A stretch of DNA of 63,181 bases from Prochlorococcus sp. AG-388-A01. Lineage in GTDB: Bacteria > Cyanobacteriota > Cyanobacteriia > PCC-6307 > Cyanobiaceae. Made by a program: the position numbers and the translations under genes. Positions 39,276-47,733 of the stretch are shown piece after piece; the stretch's first letter is position 1; the number at the start of each line of letters is the position of its first letter. The notes below the pieces were generated by a model. The model was not told the origin of the DNA, made no database searches, and saw only the letters and a list, made by a program, of their open reading frames with translations. Where the stretch lies: contig QCGK01000009.1 in NCBI GenBank assembly GCA_003279945.1, positions 1 through 63,181 on the forward strand, written 5' to 3'.

Positions 39276-40385
39276 TTAGCATTTATCTGAAAAATTGCAG
39301 GGAAAATGTATCTTTTCAAGTATTCTGTTTAGATTTACATGCTCCTGAACTAGCTGAACAGCATAAGAGGCTTTAATTGACTCATGTATTCTGACATGGC
39401 CAAAAGCTTGTTCAATTATTTCTACAGAAGCAAGAGTGTCTAATTCCACTTTTAAAATTGGCACCTCCAATTCCTCCGCTCTATGAATCAATTGTGATAA
39501 AGGTTCTCCTAATCCAGTTAAAATAAGACATTGGGTAGAAGCCTCCAACGCGGCAAGTTGAATATCAGTTCTGTCAGCCCCAGTAACAACAGCCATATTT
39601 CGTCTCCTTCTGAAAAATTCCATCGCAGAATTTACACCCATTGCTCCAATACTTAATGTCTCAACAAGTAATTGATCTTTTTCAGGGCAACAAATTACTT
39701 TGGCATCTAATCTTCTTACAAGTTCCCCAACGGTGACACTCCTAAGTAGTGGGGATCTAGGCATTACTCCAAAAACTTCAATATTCAAATCTTCTAAAGA
39801 AGGTATTATTTCATTTTTAACTTTCTCGACTTCTTGAGGCAAAACTGCATTCAATACAACTCCAGCCAAATGCTCTCCTAATTGTTTTTTCGCATCAAGT
39901 AATGCATCTACACTCTTACAATCTTCCCATAAATTAACAATTAAGACTTTCGCATCTAGGCTCTCAGCTAGTTGTGGAAGACTTAAACCATAAATCATTC
40001 CTTCATGCAGGCTTCCAGCCGCTTCTAAAATATTTAACCCCTCAAAATCATCACCAACCAATCCAGAAATTTGATCAAAGCCTTTACCTGGAAGTAAATC
40101 TTTGTTGTAGATCCTTTTTTCAGCTGATATGTTATCCAATAATCCTACTGAAGATATTAAATTCTCTTCTTCTATACCTAATGTAGTTCCAATAAACTTA
40201 ACATCATCATCTATTAATCCTTCATAAGACATTGAAGGCAGATTTGTAAGTTCGATACAGGTTGCAAGTGGTTTGCCGATACGTACCTTTTTTTTCTCGT
40301 GTAATAGTCTTTTTGCTAATCCAAGAACCAATGCAGACTTACCACTAAATGGCTCACATGAACCAATTAATAATATATCGCTCAT
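39276..40385 (-). CDS. P-loop (BioD-like) plus DRTGG-domain protein
   Basis: 369 residues. The N-terminal AAA_26/BioD-like NTPase domain has the P-loop GSCEPFSGKSALVLG (about 7-21). A middle segment TVGELVRRLDAKVICC begins the DRTGG-like domain, with VVTGADRTDIQLAAL near residue 271. This pair of domains forms the N-terminal regulatory part of some phosphotransacetylases; the transferase domain itself is absent, so this is a stand-alone regulator or sensor of unknown ligand. Confidence 0.85.
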   Translation of the reverse strand: MSDILLIGSCEPFSGKSALVLGLAKRLLHEKKKVRIGKPLATCIELTNLPSMSYEGLIDDDVKFIGTTLGIEEENLISSVGLLDNISAEKRIYNKDLLPGKGFDQISGLVGDDFEGLNILEAAGSLHEGMIYGLSLPQLAESLDAKVLIVNLWEDCKSVDALLDAKKQLGEHLAGVVLNAVLPQEVEKVKNEIIPSLEDLNIEVFGVMPRSPLLRSVTVGELVRRLDAKVICCPEKDQLLVETLSIGAMGVNSAMEFFRRRRNMAVVTGADRTDIQLAALEASTQCLILTGLGEPLSQLIHRAEELEVPILKVELDTLASVEIIEQAFGHVRIHESIKASYAVQLVQEHVNLNRILEKIHFPCNFSDKC

Positions 40386-40436
40386 AATTAGTAGAATTAT
40401 TTATTAATAGGTTTAAGATAATGTTTTTTTCTGAAC

Positions 40437-40493
40437 TAAACAAATATTTTTTTATGAGTTTTAAAAAAATAAGTAAACAAATATATTTTTTTT
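40437..40493. repeat. AT-rich direct repeat in a divergent spacer
   Basis: The sequence TAAACAAATAT followed by a T-run occurs twice, at 40437-40453 and 40474-40493, within the 154-base region between the divergent P-loop/DRTGG and SDR genes. Two near-copies 37 bases apart could be operator half-sites or just low-complexity DNA. Confidence 0.4.
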
Positions 40494-40539
40494 GATAAAT
40501 TAATTTTAGTTATTTGGAACTTCATCAAAATCAAAAAAT

Positions 40540-41259
40540 ATGATAAATGCAAGTAGAAACCAAAAAACTGTTGGGATTACTGGGGCTAGTGGCGCGCTAG
40601 GTATACAATTAACAAAACTATTTCGTCAGAAAGGTTATAAAGTTATTGGATTTAGTCATAGTAAAACTGATTATGAAATAAATCTTGAATCTCCTAATGA
40701 ATGGGTTAAATGGGAATGTGGAAAAGAATCGATATTAAAAAAGCATTTAGAAAAGATAGATCTTTTAATTTTGAACCACGGTATCTATGATTTGAGCAGA
40801 GAAAATTCCAATTATGAAAACTCACTAGAAATAAATGCATTAAGCAAATTCAAACTTTTAAATCTATTTGAAGATATTGCTTTAACAAACGAATCAGTAA
40901 TAACAAAAGAGATTTGGATAAACACATCTGAAGCAGAAATATTACCAGCCCTGAATCCAACATATGAGATAAGTAAATCCCTCATTGGTAAATTAGTTTC
41001 TTTCAAAAAGAATCTTATGAACAAAGATATGAAGAAAAAATTAATTATAAAAAAGATCATCCTAGGCCCTTTTAAGTCAGAACTAAATCCAATTGGAATC
41101 ATGAGTGCGGAATTTGTATCTAAAAGGATTTGTGATTTAGCTAATTCAAAAAGTTATTTAATAATTATTAGTCCAAATCCATTAACTTACCTGCTTTTCC
41201 CAATGAAAGAATTTTTTAATTATTTATATTGCCAAATCATTTATAAGTACAAATCTTAA
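40540..41259 (+). CDS. Short-chain dehydrogenase/reductase-like protein
   Basis: 239 residues, Rossmann fold. The cofactor motif GASGALG is at residues 15-21, and NHG (in LLILNHGIYD, about residue 86) replaces the usual NNAG. A YEISK sequence near 149-153 fits the YxxxK catalytic pair, with a serine in NTSEAE a few residues earlier. The last part is hydrophobic (TYLLFPMKEFFNYLY), suggesting membrane contact. The substrate is not predictable. Confidence 0.83.
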   Translation: MINASRNQKTVGITGASGALGIQLTKLFRQKGYKVIGFSHSKTDYEINLESPNEWVKWECGKESILKKHLEKIDLLILNHGIYDLSRENSNYENSLEINALSKFKLLNLFEDIALTNESVITKEIWINTSEAEILPALNPTYEISKSLIGKLVSFKKNLMNKDMKKKLIIKKIILGPFKSELNPIGIMSAEFVSKRICDLANSKSYLIIISPNPLTYLLFPMKEFFNYLYCQIIYKYKS

Positions 41260-41262
41260 AAG

Positions 41263-42102
41263 CTAGAAATCTCTCTCTGTCAATATTTCGATACCATCTT
41301 TTAAAACAACTATTGTATGCTCCCACTGTGCAGATAATTTTCCATCTTTTGTGATGACCGTCCATCTATCATTTAATGTTTTACAAAATTTACTACCTTC
41401 ATTAACAATAGGCTCCACAGCTAATGTCATTCCTTCACGTAAGACAACATTTGGCAATTCTTTAGTACGAAAATTAAATACAGAAGGTTCTTCGTGAAGA
41501 TTCCTACCAACTCCATGGCCTGTATAATCTTCAACCACACTAAATCCATTTTTCGTAACAACATCTTCGATTTCACCAGCCACATCAAGAAGTGTATTCC
41601 CTGCCTTAATTTTAGAAAGCCCTGCATACAATGCTTTATAAGCTACATCACTAAGATTTTGAGCTTTTGCAGTAACTTCTCCTACACAAATTGATATGCA
41701 ACTATCACCATGGAAGCCTTCTAAATATGCTCCAGTATCAATTTTAACTAGGTCACCGTTTTTAATTATTTTATTTTTATTTGGTATTCCGTGAACAACC
41801 TCATTATTAATACTAGAACAAATACTTGAAGGGAAACCATGATAGCCCTTAAAACTTGGCACAGCTCCAAAACTTTTTATCCTCTTCTCTGCGAAATCAT
41901 CTAAATCTTTTGTGCTCATACCGGGCTTAATTAAGTCGTTAATTTCCTTCAAGACTGTTGCTACTATCCTGCTAGATTTTTTCATCAAATTAATTTCACG
42001 TGCAGACTTGATTTCAATTCCTCTTCTCCTTTGAATAAAAGGAACTTGATCATTAGTTTTGGAATTATTTTTATTTAATAAAAGATCTGCAAAATGTTTC
42101 AT
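41263..42102 (-). CDS. map: Methionine aminopeptidase, type I
   Basis: Removes the initiator methionine. 279 residues with a 30-residue N-terminal extension before the usual start (RGIEIKSAREINLMKK). Metal ligands are seen in KIDTGAYLEGFHGDSC (two Asp), YTGHGVGRNLHEEP (His) and the Glu residues of TLAVEPIV and QWEHTIVV. Its stop lies three bases from the convergent SDR stop. Confidence 0.95.
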   Translation of the reverse strand: MKHFADLLLNKNNSKTNDQVPFIQRRRGIEIKSAREINLMKKSSRIVATVLKEINDLIKPGMSTKDLDDFAEKRIKSFGAVPSFKGYHGFPSSICSSINNEVVHGIPNKNKIIKNGDLVKIDTGAYLEGFHGDSCISICVGEVTAKAQNLSDVAYKALYAGLSKIKAGNTLLDVAGEIEDVVTKNGFSVVEDYTGHGVGRNLHEEPSVFNFRTKELPNVVLREGMTLAVEPIVNEGSKFCKTLNDRWTVITKDGKLSAQWEHTIVVLKDGIEILTERDF

Positions 42103-42193
42103 TGGAATAAATAATAGTAATAGCTAAATATCATCAAAATAGCCATTATGGACTTGGCTATCTTAAATCTATCAATAACAATGGGAAACAGGA

Positions 42194-42502
42194 ATGAAAT
42201 TTTTATCTAATTCTAGGCAATTTCATAAGGCTTTGGCGCCTTGGGTTTTTCTTCCATTATTTATGTCTTCAATTACAGGGCTTATCTATAGGATTTCAAA
42301 AGATTTATTAGGTTACTCTAGAGACCAAGTTCATTGGTTAATGTCGCTCCATGAAGGCGAATGGCTTGGGGACAATGGAGAATTAATATATGTATTATTG
42401 AATTCCCTTGGAGTTTTATGGATGCTCATAACGGGATTCCAAATGTTTTCAAAAACAATTTCATTTACCAAAAAGGTTACTAAAGGCGAGTCAAAAGGTT
42501 AA
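42194..42502 (+). CDS. PepSY-type small membrane protein
   Basis: 102 residues. A hydrophobic segment (about 14-32: [21 protein letters not shown]) begins like PepSY-associated transmembrane proteins, followed by a polar [20 protein letters not shown] loop and a second helix (about 66-84). It reads like the membrane half of a PepSY protein without the extracellular domain. Function unknown. It lies 33 bases before rplS. Confidence 0.72.
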   Translation: MKFLSNSRQFHKALAPWVFLPLFMSSITGLIYRISKDLLGYSRDQVHWLMSLHEGEWLGDNGELIYVLLNSLGVLWMLITGFQMFSKTISFTKKVTKGESKG

Positions 42503-42534
42503 GATATAACACTTGTAGGATAAAAAAGACCCAA

Positions 42535-43005
42535 ATGGCCAAAGATAAACAAGAAAATGAATTAGAAACCGCTGTTAAAGCTGACGGATCAATTGATAAG
42601 GCAGTTGAACAAAAAGAAAAAAACTTAGTTTCTGAAACCAAAAAATCCATAAGCTTTTCAAACCTTATTGAGGAATTTGAAAATGAACAGTTAAAAAAAG
42701 AGTTGCCTGAAATTTATGTTGGGGACACTGTTAGGGTTGGGGTAAAAATTACAGAAGGTAATAAAGAAAGAGTTCAGCCTTATGAAGGTGTTGTCATCGC
42801 AAAAAGGCATGGAGGTATTAACCAGACTATTACAGTTAGAAGAATTTTCCAGGGTATAGGTGTTGAAAGAGTATTTATGCTACATAGTCCACAGGTTGCC
42901 TCTCTAAAAGTAGAACGTAGAGGTAAAGTAAGAAGAGCTAAGCTATTTTATCTAAGAGATAGAGTAGGAAAAGCTACTCGCGTTAAACAACGCTTTGATC
43001 GATAA
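42535..43005 (+). CDS. rplS: Ribosomal protein L19 with N-terminal extension
   Basis: 156 residues; typical L19 has about 115. The core begins near residue 42 ([19 protein letters not shown]) and includes [34 protein letters not shown] and [11 protein letters not shown]. About 40 charged residues rich in K and E precede it. A short extension is common in cyanobacterial L19 proteins. It heads the translation island with tRNA-Trp, hcp, tRNA-Asp and gltX. Confidence 0.96.
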   Translation: MAKDKQENELETAVKADGSIDKAVEQKEKNLVSETKKSISFSNLIEEFENEQLKKELPEIYVGDTVRVGVKITEGNKERVQPYEGVVIAKRHGGINQTITVRRIFQGIGVERVFMLHSPQVASLKVERRGKVRRAKLFYLRDRVGKATRVKQRFDR

Positions 43006-43025
43006 AGTTGTAAATTAATCAACTT
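43005..43025 (+). terminator. Hairpin after rplS
   Basis: AAGTTG and CAACTT form a six-pair stem with a nine-base loop starting at the rplS stop codon, upstream of the tRNA-Trp promoter. There is no clear T-run after it, so it is a weak terminator candidate. Confidence 0.3.
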
Positions 43026-43043
43026 ATTGTTCACAAAGGCGCT

Positions 43044-43049
43044 TATAAT
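43044..43049 (+). promoter_or_regulatory. Likely -10 box of the tRNA-Trp promoter
   Basis: A perfect TATAAT lies nine bases before the mature 5' end of tRNA-Trp. A recognisable -35 box is lacking at the 17-base spacing, which is common for cyanobacterial promoters. Confidence 0.5.
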
Positions 43050-43058
43050 CAATTAAAT

Positions 43059-43131
43059 GCGTCGTTAGTTCAGTTGGTAGAACGCAGGTCTCCAAAACCT
43101 GATGTCGGGGGTTCAAGTCCTCCACGACGCG
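43059..43131 (+). tRNA. tRNA-Trp (CCA)
   Basis: 73 bases. The acceptor stem pairs GCGTCGT with ACGACGC, the anticodon stem CAGGT/ACCTG frames loop CTCCAAA with anticodon CCA, and the T arm contains GGTTCAAGTCC. The discriminator base is G. No CCA is encoded. The hcp start codon lies 36 bases after its 3' end. Confidence 0.97.
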
Positions 43132-43167
43132 TTTGATCAACATTATGTAAATCATTTATTTCATAAG

Positions 43168-43362
43168 ATGGAGTTAGATCTTCAACCTGGGGACGTAGTT
43201 AAAGTCCTCGAATCAGCAGCATTAGGATGGGTTCGTGCAAGAGTCATCAGAGTTAAATCTGGAGGAAGAGTTGTTGTGCAGAGTGATCAAGGCAGAGAAT
43301 TTACCGCTAGAGGCAACCAAGTTAGGTTGATAGAACCGGCTGGCTTTAGACCCCAAAAATAA
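43168..43362 (+). CDS. hcp: Hyperconserved protein of Prochlorococcus/marine Synechococcus (PSHCP)
   Basis: 64 residues: MELDLQPGDVVKVLE, WVRARVIRVKSGGRVVV, GREFTARGNQVRLIEPAGF. The charged beta-strand pattern suggests a small five-strand barrel (Tudor/SH3-like). I recognise it as the hyperconserved protein of marine picocyanobacteria, which is reported to have a Tudor-like fold and to associate with translation or RNA; this rests on memory. I chose the ATG at 43168 because the longer frame from 43102 would run through the tRNA-Trp gene. Its place between two tRNA genes and near rplS and gltX supports a translation role. Confidence 0.88.
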   Translation: MELDLQPGDVVKVLESAALGWVRARVIRVKSGGRVVVQSDQGREFTARGNQVRLIEPAGFRPQK

Positions 43363-43379
43363 ATATTTTTATAATATTT
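43361..43379 (+). terminator. A-T hairpin after hcp
   Basis: AAATATT and AATATTT form a seven-pair stem with a five-base loop starting at the hcp stop. All pairs are A-T, so this is a low-confidence terminator or chance. Confidence 0.22.
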
Positions 43380-43511
43380 AATTAGATCTTAAACAAATTA
43401 TTTCTTAAAACCCTCAAATTAAAATTTTTTTTATTACAACAATATTAATTAAGTTATATGATCTGATAATTTTAAGATTGATGTTCTAAGAAAATTTAGA
43501 GCTAAAATTTT

Positions 43512-43585
43512 GGGACCGTAGTTCAACTGGTTAGAGCACCGCCCTGTCACGGCGGAAGTTGCGGGTTCGAATCCCGTCGGTCCCG
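43512..43585 (+). tRNA. tRNA-Asp (GTC)
   Basis: 74 bases. The acceptor stem pairs GGGACCG with CGGTCCC, the anticodon stem CCGCC/GGCGG frames loop CTGTCAC with anticodon GTC, and the T arm has GGTTCGAATCC. Discriminator G. Nine T residues (43586-43594) follow directly. Confidence 0.97.
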
Positions 43586-43605
43586 TTTTTTTTTCTAAAA
43601 GAAAT

Positions 43606-45045
43606 TTGGAAAAACGTTTAAGATTAGCCCCAAGTCCAACGGGTTTGTTTCATATTGGTACAGCTCGAACAGCCTTATTTAACTGGTTGTATGCACAAAA
43701 AATAGGTGGTAAATTCCTTCTCAGGATAGAAGATACAGATGTTCTTCGATCTAAATCTGAATACACTAAAAATATATTAGAGGGATTGAAATGGCTTGGA
43801 CTTAAATGGGATGAAGCCCCTGTAAAGCAAAGTGAGCGAATTTCAATTCACAAAAACTACATCAAAAAGTTATTGGAACGTGGAAATGCATATAGATGTT
43901 TTACGACAGAAGATGAGATTTCTCAACTAAGGGAAGAACAAAAAAATAAAGGATTACCTCCAAAGCATGATAATAGGCACAGAAATCTTTCAAAAGAAGA
44001 AATAGAAACATTCATATCTAAGGGGAGGTCTTCAGTAATAAGGTTTAAGATTGATGAAACAATACAAATCAAATGGGTAGATCAGATAAGAGGTGAAATT
44101 AAATGGAAAGGGAAGGACCTCGGTGGTGATTTAGTTTTATCAAGAAGGGCTCAAGGATATGAGATTGGAGATCCTTTGTATAATCTTGCAGTTGTAGTTG
44201 ATGATAATTTCATGAATATTACTCATGTAGTAAGGGGAGAAGACCATATCTCTAACACTGCAAAACAAATATTAATTTATGAAGCATTAGATTTTAAATT
44301 GCCAATATTTTCACATACACCTTTAATACTAAATAGCGAAGGGAAAAAATTATCTAAGAGAGATTGCGTTACTTCAATCGACGAATTTAGAGATATGGGA
44401 TATTTGCCTGAGGCCTTATCGAACTACATGGCCTTTCTAGGTTGGTCACCAAAATCTACAGAGCGTGAAATACTTTCAATTGATGAGATATCTAAATTTT
44501 TTGATTTATCAGATATAAATAAAGCTGGAGCTAAATTCAGTTGGGAAAAACTTAACTGGATTAATTCTCAGTACATAAAAAATATGGAATCATTAAAGTT
44601 AAGTGAGATCATATGGAAATACTGGGATAATATGGGGTGGGAGCCACCATCTCAAGAATGGGCTATTAAATTAGCAATTTTGATTAAAGACTCGATGATC
44701 CTTTTAAGAGATGCCATTGATCAATCAAAACCATTTTTCTTAATACCTCCAATTCAAAAAGAAGGTCAAGATTTTCTTGAAAATAATGATTGCAAAGTAT
44801 CTCTTAGACTCGTTTTAAATTACTTAATTGAGAAAAATGGGTTGAAATTAGAAAATGAGAACGCCAAAGAGATAGTTAACGAAATCTCAAAAACACATAA
44901 TATTAAAAAAGGGATATTAATGAAATCATTAAGAGTAGCCTTTTTTGGTTCTCTCAGTGGGCCAGATTTAATTCAAAGTTGGGTACTTTTCTCAGAGAGT
45001 AAAAGTGATTTAACGCGAATTGAAAGATGTCTTAAATCAGTCTAA
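43606..45045 (+). CDS. gltX: Glutamyl-tRNA synthetase
   Basis: Charges tRNA-Glu, which in cyanobacteria also feeds tetrapyrrole synthesis. 479 residues, class I. HIGH-like motif in PSPTGLFHIGTARTALFNW and KMSKS-like SEGKKLSKRD near residue 247. The start is a TTG only 20 bases after the mature end of tRNA-Asp, so the mRNA 5' end is probably made by tRNA processing. Overlaps the convergent antiporter gene by nine bases. Confidence 0.96.
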   Translation: MEKRLRLAPSPTGLFHIGTARTALFNWLYAQKIGGKFLLRIEDTDVLRSKSEYTKNILEGLKWLGLKWDEAPVKQSERISIHKNYIKKLLERGNAYRCFTTEDEISQLREEQKNKGLPPKHDNRHRNLSKEEIETFISKGRSSVIRFKIDETIQIKWVDQIRGEIKWKGKDLGGDLVLSRRAQGYEIGDPLYNLAVVVDDNFMNITHVVRGEDHISNTAKQILIYEALDFKLPIFSHTPLILNSEGKKLSKRDCVTSIDEFRDMGYLPEALSNYMAFLGWSPKSTEREILSIDEISKFFDLSDINKAGAKFSWEKLNWINSQYIKNMESLKLSEIIWKYWDNMGWEPPSQEWAIKLAILIKDSMILLRDAIDQSKPFFLIPPIQKEGQDFLENNDCKVSLRLVLNYLIEKNGLKLENENAKEIVNEISKTHNIKKGILMKSLRVAFFGSLSGPDLIQSWVLFSESKSDLTRIERCLKSV

Positions 45046-46242
45046 ATTATTTTTTTGGCCTAATTCTAGCCTATTAGCCAAGGGTTTAGCAGTAAGTCCT
45101 TGGATTCCCACTGTCATTAATATAGTAAGAAACACTAAGCCTTGAAGACGTCCAGCTCCGAGGACGCCAGCCTGCTCTAATCTAATAGAAAAAAGAGAGG
45201 CAACTGCTGCAGTAACAATACCCCTTGGGGCTAACCAGGCTAAAAATACTTTTTCCTTTAAATCTAATTCTCTTCCCATTGTCGCTATCCAGATAGAGAT
45301 AGGACGAACAATTATCATCATCATCAAAACGGAAACAATACCTCCCCATCCTAGAGGACTTAATTCACCCCAAGAAACGTCAGCCGCCAAAAGGGGGAAA
45401 AGAACTGTTATGGCTAATTGAGCTAATTCACCTATTAGATTATCCAATTTCTCCTTATCTATTATTTCTCTTTTTCCCACAATAAAACCTGCCGCGACTG
45501 AGGCAGGCAGGCCTGATTCTGGTAAAAAATATTCACAGATTCCATACACAAGGAAAATAAACCCAAGAGTAACTTGAAGCTCAATGCCAAATGAAGCTTC
45601 ATTTTTAATTTTTTTCAAAATTTCTGATAGTACCCATCCTGAACTTATTCCGATTAAAACTCCTCCCCCTAATCTTTGCATTAACGCAATAAAAACATCG
45701 TTAATCCCTCGAAGGTCCCCTAACGTTAGCTCCAAAAGTAATAAAGCTAATACTGCACCAATTGGTTCAAGTAACAACCCTTCAGCCTTTAAAACTTCCG
45801 AAAGAGGGGAAGCTAATTTTATTTGCTCAACTAATGGAGAGATGACTGTAGGTCCAGTAGCTAGAACTATGGCACTATATATACCTGCAACTTGCCATGA
45901 AAGGCCAGCCAGCCAATGAGCAATAAAAATTCCAGCTGACAATGAAATGAATAGTCTTATTAATGAAATTTTCAAAACAGTATTTCTTATATTTCCCTCA
46001 GGCAGTTTTAGATTTAGTCCCCCTTCAAATAGAACTAAACAGACTAAAAGTCCGACAATAGTTTCAAGCCCTTGTCCAAGATCTAAGGGCTCCACAAGTC
46101 CTAAACCCGATCTTCCAATTAATAATCCAGAAAGCAACAAAATAACAACACTAGGAAATCCTGTAATAGAAGAAAATAATCGAGCACAAGCGCCTGCAAA
46201 TACAGTTATTCCCCAAAGTAATCCAAGCCTTTCAGGCGTCAT
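45037..46242 (-). CDS. nhaP: CPA1-family Na+/H+ antiporter
   Basis: 401 residues, about twelve membrane helices. Glycine- and acid-bearing helices such as LLSGLLIGRSGLG and ATGPTVISPLVEQI (replacing the canonical ND pair region) and AWLAPRGIVTAAVASLFS are typical of NhaP/KefB-like exchangers. Exact ion preference is not clear. Long cytoplasmic C-terminal regulatory domains of some family members are missing. Confidence 0.87.
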   Translation of the reverse strand: MTPERLGLLWGITVFAGACARLFSSITGFPSVVILLLSGLLIGRSGLGLVEPLDLGQGLETIVGLLVCLVLFEGGLNLKLPEGNIRNTVLKISLIRLFISLSAGIFIAHWLAGLSWQVAGIYSAIVLATGPTVISPLVEQIKLASPLSEVLKAEGLLLEPIGAVLALLLLELTLGDLRGINDVFIALMQRLGGGVLIGISSGWVLSEILKKIKNEASFGIELQVTLGFIFLVYGICEYFLPESGLPASVAAGFIVGKREIIDKEKLDNLIGELAQLAITVLFPLLAADVSWGELSPLGWGGIVSVLMMMIIVRPISIWIATMGRELDLKEKVFLAWLAPRGIVTAAVASLFSIRLEQAGVLGAGRLQGLVFLTILMTVGIQGLTAKPLANRLELGQKNNLD

Positions 46243-46403
46243 ATAATTTTATAAATAATAAGAACTATTAATTATTTTGATTAAATCAATAATCTCATAT
46301 CAAGTCCATGAAATAAAATACTTTCTTAAATTTAATTAATCAACTGAACCAAAGTAATATTTAATAATTTTCTCAAAATATTTATAAGTTAATAAATTGA
46401 TCT

Positions 46404-46583
46404 TCATCGGGAAAATTGACTTATTAGAGCAATAATAATAAAAATTATTCCTATACCAATAGTTGCCATCCTTCCATTCCATATTTCAGCTTGAGGGGTA
46501 AAACCTCTTTTCCATAAATTCAATTCCTTTTTATCAACAAAGTTTTTTGTCTCTTTAACCTCGATTTTAGATTGCTTATTCAT
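46404..46583 (-). CDS. hli: High-light-inducible protein (one-helix CAB-like)
   Basis: 59 residues. A hydrophilic N-terminus leads into GFTPQAEIWNGRMATIGIGIIF, whose ExxNxRxA core is the chlorophyll-binding signature of the LHC superfamily, in a single membrane helix. Hli proteins bind chlorophyll/carotenoid and help protect photosystem II under stress. It begins six bases after the tsaD stop, so it is probably cotranscribed with it. Confidence 0.9.
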   Translation of the reverse strand: MNKQSKIEVKETKNFVDKKELNLWKRGFTPQAEIWNGRMATIGIGIIFIIIALISQFSR

Positions 46584-46588
46584 TGGAG

Positions 46589-47659
46589 TTAAAAAGGAGG
46601 ATTTTCTTCATATAGGGTATTTGCTTGTTCAATTGATAGTCTTCCTGAGACACCTAATTTAAGGGAACTTAAATGATCCTTAAATTTTATCCTGAACAAA
46701 GCCGCCGCTCCAATCATTGCCGCATTATCTGTACAAAGATTAAGGGGAGCTAAATGAACTTTAATAGATTTTTTACAAGCTTCACTAATCATCATTTTTC
46801 TTAATGTACTATTAGCAGCAACTCCCCCAACTACAACAACATTATCCAAGCTATAATCTTCTGCACATCTTATAGTTCTCTCTACCAAGACCTCTGCCAC
46901 TACTCTTTCAAAACTAGCCGCAATATCAGGAACTGGAACAGTCTTTCCTTCTAAATTTATTTTCTCAACTAATCTTAATACAGCAGTCTTTAAACCACTA
47001 AAAGAGAAATCATATTTAAGAAATCCACCTTTTTTATCAGAAATCCTACATTTTGGTAAATTGAATTTCATTGGGTCCCCATTTTTAGCAATCTTTTCAA
47101 TTGCCGGTCCTCCTGGATAACTAAGACCTAATAATCTTCCAACTTTATCAAAGGCTTCTCCAGCGGCATCATCAAAACTTTTCCCAAGTCTTTGCATTCC
47201 CCTTCTATCGTCAACCTTGATCAATTCAGTGTGTCCGCCACTAACAAGTAATGTAAGAAAAGATTTCTTTGGATAGTTTTCTGAAAAAAGAATCGAAGAT
47301 AAATGTCCCTCCAAATGATGAATTCCCAAAAACGGCTTTGAATGCAACATGCAAAGTGATCTTGCAGTAATAGAGCCAACTCGTAAACACCCAACTAATC
47401 CAGGAGCTACGGTTGATGCAATAAAATCAATCTCCCCAATTTTAATTTTTGATTCTCTTAAAGCCTTTTCTAAAACAAAAGGTAATATCTCTAAGTGCTT
47501 TCTAGCTGCAAGTTCAGGAACAACTCCCCCCCATTTTGAGTGATCCTCAATTTGAGATGCAATAATATTTGAATGAATTTTAAAAGTATCGCCACTATTT
47601 GAAACTATTGAGACAGATGTCTCATCACAACTTGTTTCAATAGCTAAAACTTTACGCAT
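46589..47659 (-). CDS. tsaD: tRNA threonylcarbamoyladenosine synthesis ATPase TsaD
   Basis: With TsaB and TsaE it puts the t6A modification on ANN-decoding tRNAs. 356 residues of the ASKHA fold. IETSCDETSVS at the start, metal-binding HHLEGH near residue 112-117, SGGHTEL near 135, and VVGGVAANSTLR near the C-terminus. Formerly called gcp. The hli gene follows at once. Confidence 0.96.
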   Translation of the reverse strand: MRKVLAIETSCDETSVSIVSNSGDTFKIHSNIIASQIEDHSKWGGVVPELAARKHLEILPFVLEKALRESKIKIGEIDFIASTVAPGLVGCLRVGSITARSLCMLHSKPFLGIHHLEGHLSSILFSENYPKKSFLTLLVSGGHTELIKVDDRRGMQRLGKSFDDAAGEAFDKVGRLLGLSYPGGPAIEKIAKNGDPMKFNLPKCRISDKKGGFLKYDFSFSGLKTAVLRLVEKINLEGKTVPVPDIAASFERVVAEVLVERTIRCAEDYSLDNVVVVGGVAANSTLRKMMISEACKKSIKVHLAPLNLCTDNAAMIGAAALFRIKFKDHLSSLKLGVSGRLSIEQANTLYEENPPF

Positions 47660-47733
47660 ATTTGATTCAACTTGTTCTATTTTAATATTAATTTCTTACT
47701 TAACACATTATAAGGAATTAAAGATTGCAACTT

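Noticed and set aside
42139..42161. ATAGCC/GGCTAT hairpin before the PepSY-type gene
   Set aside because: Six pairs with an 11-base loop and no T-run; too weak to call a riboswitch or terminator.
43102..43167. In-frame upstream extension of the hcp ORF
   Set aside because: It would be translated through the 3' half of the tRNA-Trp gene; the ATG at 43168 gives the known compact protein.
46243..46403. Possible ORF between nhaP and hli
   Set aside because: Frames on both strands are broken within a few codons; only A+T-rich spacer is seen.
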